64,000 nucleotides of DNA. Origin: Fasciola hepatica. Taxonomy: Eukaryota; Platyhelminthes; Trematoda; Plagiorchiida; Fasciolidae. The notes beneath the pieces are model-generated. The model did not search any database. It was not told the origin of the DNA and was given only the letters and a program-made list of their open reading frames with translations. Of the stretch, positions 59,725-64,000 are shown piece after piece. A program made the translations under genes and the position numbers. Where the stretch lies: positions 5,868,501-5,932,500 of the forward strand of contig CANUEZ040000129.1 of assembly GCA_948099385.1 (NCBI GenBank). Direction: 5' to 3'. The first letter of the stretch is position 1. The number at the start of each line of letters is the position of its first letter.

Positions 59725-60781
59725 TCATTCAGTCGTTCACGTAATTACATTCACCTGTCTTCCATCGAACTGGCAAAACCACAGCTATTATGCCGGCTTT
59801 TCTTTTGTGTAATGTTCTCCCTGTGAGCTGTTTGACTGTAAAATTTGCCTTCGGGTCGTGCGCCGCAAAATTCTTTGAAGTTTTTGAGTCTTCCTATTTG
59901 ACTTTTTATAGGGTTACTATCCACATATTCTCTTCCGTGTAAGTGTGTGCGCATGTTCGTGCGTTGTTTTTTTTCCACTTCAAAAGCCATTCTGATCGAT
60001 GGGAATCGTGTATTCTCACCTAATAATGAAGTTTTACAGTAGTAATGAATCGTATGATATTCATGCATAAAATGCTCTTTTTAAAGCCAGTTTTGTCACT
60101 TTCCCGGAAACCCATCCGTAGACCTATCAGCGGTTGATAAAACACACTTGGACATAATACAGTAACTTTCGAAGTATTTTCTAATGGTTTGTAAGGTGGC
60201 GTCTGCTTGTTGATCTCCATAAGCGAGAGTTTTGAAGTATACACATAAAGTAGGCGGTATGTTGTCAGCAGAATGGTTGATCAACCATGTATGGACTCCG
60301 GGAACCGGAAACTGAATCTAAATTTTTTGTACACTGCGGATGGTAGGTTCTCCGAACCTTACGGTGTCCCGCATATTAATGAAAAAGCAACTAGTGAACA
60401 TAAAGAAAATGTACTCCATTGTGCTAGAAAAAACTCAGTAGCAAATAACCTTATTTTCGGCGATAGACCGGGCTAAAAACAGGACATTTTACGTGTACAT
60501 GCTAGGATAGTAGAGGAATAACAAGATCACCGTGACGAAAAAAATGACATTTACTTGTCCGCACAGTTACTGTATTATCGGTTTCGCAAGAGAAAGTGCG
60601 TACTGATAATTGTCATGTCGACCGCTTATCGTCAACCGTTACGTCATGGTATCTTTCTCTCATTGACAGGGTAGATTCGAAGTTCTCGCAAGTTATTTCT
60701 GAGCTAAAAGTTGGGGGCAGTTCAGGCAGATTGCTACCCCCTAGGTGGTGACTACGAGTGAACCTCTGACATTTCCTGCTA

Positions 60782-60825
<44 letters not shown>

Positions 60826-61949
60826 ATTTCAAAAACACCATCTACTCCAGTTTCCTTACCTGACAATTTTACTTCGGTCTGAAGCTTGGAACAAAATTAC
60901 ATGGTTTGGCATCTTTTTTCCTTGAATACCAATCAAGATTGGTATCACTACCGAAAGGTAGATGAATTCAGGTAAACGGAACACAATATTGCTAGAAGCG
61001 TTAATTGGTTATTAAGTACTTGTTCTAAGAACGAGATCTTTAACAGTTTCTCATACACTTTGCTCAGTGTCTGTTCCGTCTTTGTGTCGTGCTTGGCTTA
61101 TACAGTCGCGTGTTCTGCGCGGAAAACCGATCGATATCCCTCTGTCATGCATGGACATAGGCCGGCTGATTTTTAATCATGCTTCAGTCAGAGCAATGTT
61201 GACTGATCGATACTGCAATGCATCGACTGACCTTGCTTGTCCTCCATTCATTTATATACGATCAGGCTTTGTGTTTGAGTTTATACAAATAAATGGAGTT
61301 GTGAAATATTGTCTCACCGAAGTAATATTAATAATAATCCGAACTGAAATGGAGTAACACAATAACCGAACATGAAGCCCGAAGTGAAATTATTTATTCA
61401 TAAAATTCAAGGTCAGTTCTATCGAAAGTAATCAGTTATGTATCACAAACATGGTCTGGGCACAATCACCACAACCAGCACATTTCCACGGTATTTTAGG
61501 GTGTTTGTAATCCTGGCGTGGATGGCAAACCAACCTTTCTAAACGTCTGCAGACGAGAGTATCATCAGTTATCACATTTGTATTGGAATCAGATTTATTC
61601 TCTGTGTACACATCAGCTGGAAGGTCTGGAACGAATTCAACCGACATGTCCACCACGTAATGAGCTATTATCAATATCCAGATTCTTCACTATCCTTTGG
61701 CCGAATAGGCCTAGAAAAATAAAAGTGGCCGGCCGTAAATCGTTGCCTTGCTGGTATGAAACCCCAGCTGATTTGAGGTATCTTGAATTCGATCGTGTAT
61801 GACAGACTTGAAAAGCTTCGCTGGACTAGAATGTCTGGTGCCGTGGGCAGCAGTACTGTACTAAAGTGGGAAGTTGTCCGCTCCTTTTTCGAGTTCCTGA
61901 AATCTGAGCAGATTGATCTATCTGATTGCGCTCTTCAGCCTACGAACGA
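59725..61949. other. region downstream of P4HA
   Basis: About 2.2 kb with a TA tract at 60784-60823. Frames at 60273, 61067 and 61432 (minus) are not recognisable; the last could be tail sequence of the Gypsy element that follows. Confidence 0.5.
60784..60823. repeat. (TA)n microsatellite
   Basis: About 40 bases of pure TA. Confidence 0.97.
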
Positions 61950-61966
61950 AATTATCCGCCGATCTA

Positions 61967-62188
61967 TTACATTGGGGAAGTCTTAGTGCCGTGAATAAAT
62001 GTCTGTATCCCAGACCTTTCAGCCATTGGGTCAATTTGTGCTATAAAATGACTGTCGCAGTCAGTAACCAAAGCTTGTGGCAAACATTCACGAATGATTG
62101 TCCTACGTAGAGCTTTCTGCGTACAAAGCGCGTCCGCAGATGTAGTGAAGTACGCTTCTGGCCAACCAGAATATGATTCAATAAGCAC
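61967..62188 (-). pseudogene. Gypsy integrase core fragment
   Basis: Reads ESYSGWPEAYFTTSADALCT then LPQALVTDCDSHF, the integrase core with the second catalytic Asp in VTDCDSHF (family VTDNG..F). The zinc-binding part (RHANQCSQC) precedes it in the same reading direction near 62330. The frame is lost after about residue 53. Confidence 0.82.
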
Positions 62189-63337
62189 AAGAGCCCAATA
62201 TTTATTCAGAAATGAGCCACAATAATCAGCAGGTATTCTTTCCCATATCCCAAACCGTACAGGCCAGGGCGTCCACTTTGATTGTTGGGAAAGTACCTCA
62301 AGTATGCATTGACTGCACTGGTTTGCATGCCGTGAAATACGTTGACCTATTTCAGACTACCAGCAGGTAGGAGGAGATAAAGCTTTCATTTTTTCGACTT
62401 CAAAGCGACCAGAATGTAAATCACGAAGAACAGGCAAAAAAAGCCACGGAAGAATAAAATACAAGATCAGTTAGACACAGTTTGCCATCGAGTTTTACGG
62501 CTAAAGCCTCTCTCCTGGAACAGAACACCGGTAACTTACGCTTGGCAGCTATGGTCCATCCACGTTTTAAATACAACAGAACTGAACCAAAAATGAACGA
62601 CGGACAGCATAAATTATTTGTTGGTAAATTACAGAAGGTGGTTGACCTAGTAAACTGTCTGATTCAGAGCCTGCGGTAGAACTCGCATACCGAGAAATGA
62701 AATCAAACTGTGGGATACGTTTCGCATGACGGTGTTCGATGTCAGTCACATGCAGATAGGGAAATACACGAAAGATGCAACATGGAACTAGTGGACTTTT
62801 GCAATGATTAGGATGAATAGTAGATAACGGACATGAATTTAGTGAAGTTTGAACCAAACAAATATGTGTATAGGCCAGTAACTGATTAGTAAACGGCAAA
62901 CGCGTCCCGGTGAGTTTGAGAATAACCTCTGTCGGTAGCACTCAGTCTTCTTAGAACACACAGAGCCGGGTAACCGTCGAGCTCCAGGACTGCACCGGTT
63001 CCTGTAGGAAAGGCGTGCGCAATAAGGGTGGAGTGCTGTGAACGTGGAAACGAATACGAGGAAGATTTTCTTTTTAAATATTGCAAATATCAGACTGGGC
63101 TGCTTACTTCACTCAAGTTTTTAAGTGTATGCACAACAAACAATGAGCCAGACTATCAAGATCCAGTTTAAAACCATCTTTATCAAAAAAATAACCTAGA
63201 AATAAAATAGATGATGAATTGAAAACAAATTTGAATGGGTAGATGGGAACAATAAATTCACAAATCCTTTGCAATAATAAATTTAACTGTCCATCATGAA
63301 CTGCATTTGTGGACCCACGGGCCACTACATTGTCCTT

Positions 63338-63685
63338 TTAACATTGAACACAAACAAATCCTTTAATTGGCGAATTCAACACAAACTGGAAAATAGCTGG
63401 AGATACAATCAATCCGAATGGCAAATTGTTATATGAATACAAGCTAAAAGGAGTGGTAATTGTAGTTACCCCACGCGAATCAGGATGAGAAGGAATTCGC
63501 CAACAGGCATCTTTAAGATCCAGGCAAGAGATGTAACTCGAGCCTTTAAATCGGGATGACTTATCTTCAGGCTGTTCTGTGGTACATGTTTGTTGACGTA
63601 GATTTCCCTTGAGGGACTCGGTAATCACCACATACTCGGAGTTCTGCCATCTGATTTCAGAGATGTAACGACGAGTGTGACCCAA
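63338..63685 (-). pseudogene. Gypsy reverse transcriptase fragment
   Basis: 115-residue frame with the SCLDLKDA block (catalytic Asp within LDLKDA) and the LPFGL.VSPAIFQ block typical of Ty3/Gypsy polymerases. The frame stops before the second catalytic motif; related sequence continues in another frame at 63113-63325. Confidence 0.85.
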
Positions 63686-64000
63686 TACGATAAACTGGTA
63701 GTTTCTAGCACATGAGCGAAAACTAAGTTATCCAACGCCTTTTTCACGGGTTCATGCATACTTTAGGACAAAACGCAACGATCTACAAAAATAGGACCAA
63801 TATCTACTTCGAGCTTCACAAGAGAAATTTTCATACCACCTGTGGCTTCAGAACATCGCAAAACAAGGTAAGTCAGAAACATGCAATCATAAGATAGAAA
63901 GGAAATGGAAATACCGTTGTCCTTCGTGGACCTCAGTCTGAGTAAGGAAGGTCCTGATTGCATGACTAGAATATCTCAGTTGAAGAAAGTGTAATCAGAG

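Larger units (their letters stand above)
61950..63964 (-). mobile_element. Ty3/Gypsy pol region, degenerate
   Basis: Minus strand, in order: FVDRCVLSYSMHEPVKKALD-type linker (about 63780-63740), reverse transcriptase (YISCLDLKDACWRIPSHPDS, LPFGLIVSPAIFQFVLN, 63540-63345; then ILFLGYFFDKDGFKLDLD near 63190), RNase H (DGYPALCVLRRLS, near 62950; DIEHRHAKRIPQFDFISRYA, 62740-62680) and integrase (HANQCSQCI at 62330-62300, then LIESYSGWPEAYFTTSADAL, 62190 on, and LVTDCDSHFI). Several stops and frameshifts separate these blocks and the YxDD region is damaged. LTRs are not seen, and gag would lie to the right of the window. It lacks resemblance to the gag-only element, which has no pol for comparison. 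Confidence 0.88.

Overview
This looks like nuclear DNA of a parasitic flatworm, probably a digenean trematode. The basis is long introns with GT..AG boundaries, sparse genes, and a flatworm-like mix of degenerate RTE-type LINEs, Ty3/Gypsy pieces, a Tc1-type transposon and tRNA-derived SINEs. The species cannot be fixed from the sequence alone. All comparisons were made by eye against remembered protein families; no alignment or search was run.

Two protein-coding genes can be supported, both on the + strand. The first, 1527-22207, is the 3' two-thirds of ASCC2 (activating signal cointegrator 1 complex subunit 2). I assembled nine exons whose splice phases all agree, giving 497 residues and a stop, with the CUE ubiquitin-binding domain split over two exons. 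Its 5' exons lie before the window or were not found. The second, 38493-59724, is a complete prolyl 4-hydroxylase alpha subunit (P4HA) gene. Its nine coding exons give 595 residues, with a signal sequence, dimerisation and peptide-binding regions, and a catalytic domain with the expected His/Asp/His/Lys residues.

The rest is introns and intergenic DNA filled with decayed mobile elements. In order: a SINE fragment (1.1 kb); a long TA tract; a degenerate Tc1-like transposon (about 7.0-8.4 kb); an RTE fragment (9.7 kb); a SINE fragment (12.0 kb); and the 6.9-kb last ASCC2 intron. That intron holds a solo LTR, a compact gag-only LTR element on the minus strand with a recognisable tRNA-His-type primer-binding site, and a 5'-truncated RTE LINE ending in a GAT tail. 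The intergenic stretch 22.2-38.5 kb carries copies of several dispersed repeats, two SINEs and another RTE fragment. P4HA introns hold a SINE, two dispersed-repeat copies and a degenerate inverted repeat. The right edge (about 61.95-63.96 kb, minus strand) is a broken Ty3/Gypsy pol region.

The two genes are not obviously linked in function: ASCC2 acts in DNA-alkylation repair and ribosome quality control, P4HA in collagen maturation in the ER. The most noteworthy item is the small LTR element at 18089-19792, with an open gag-like frame but no pol, together with a related solo LTR nearby.
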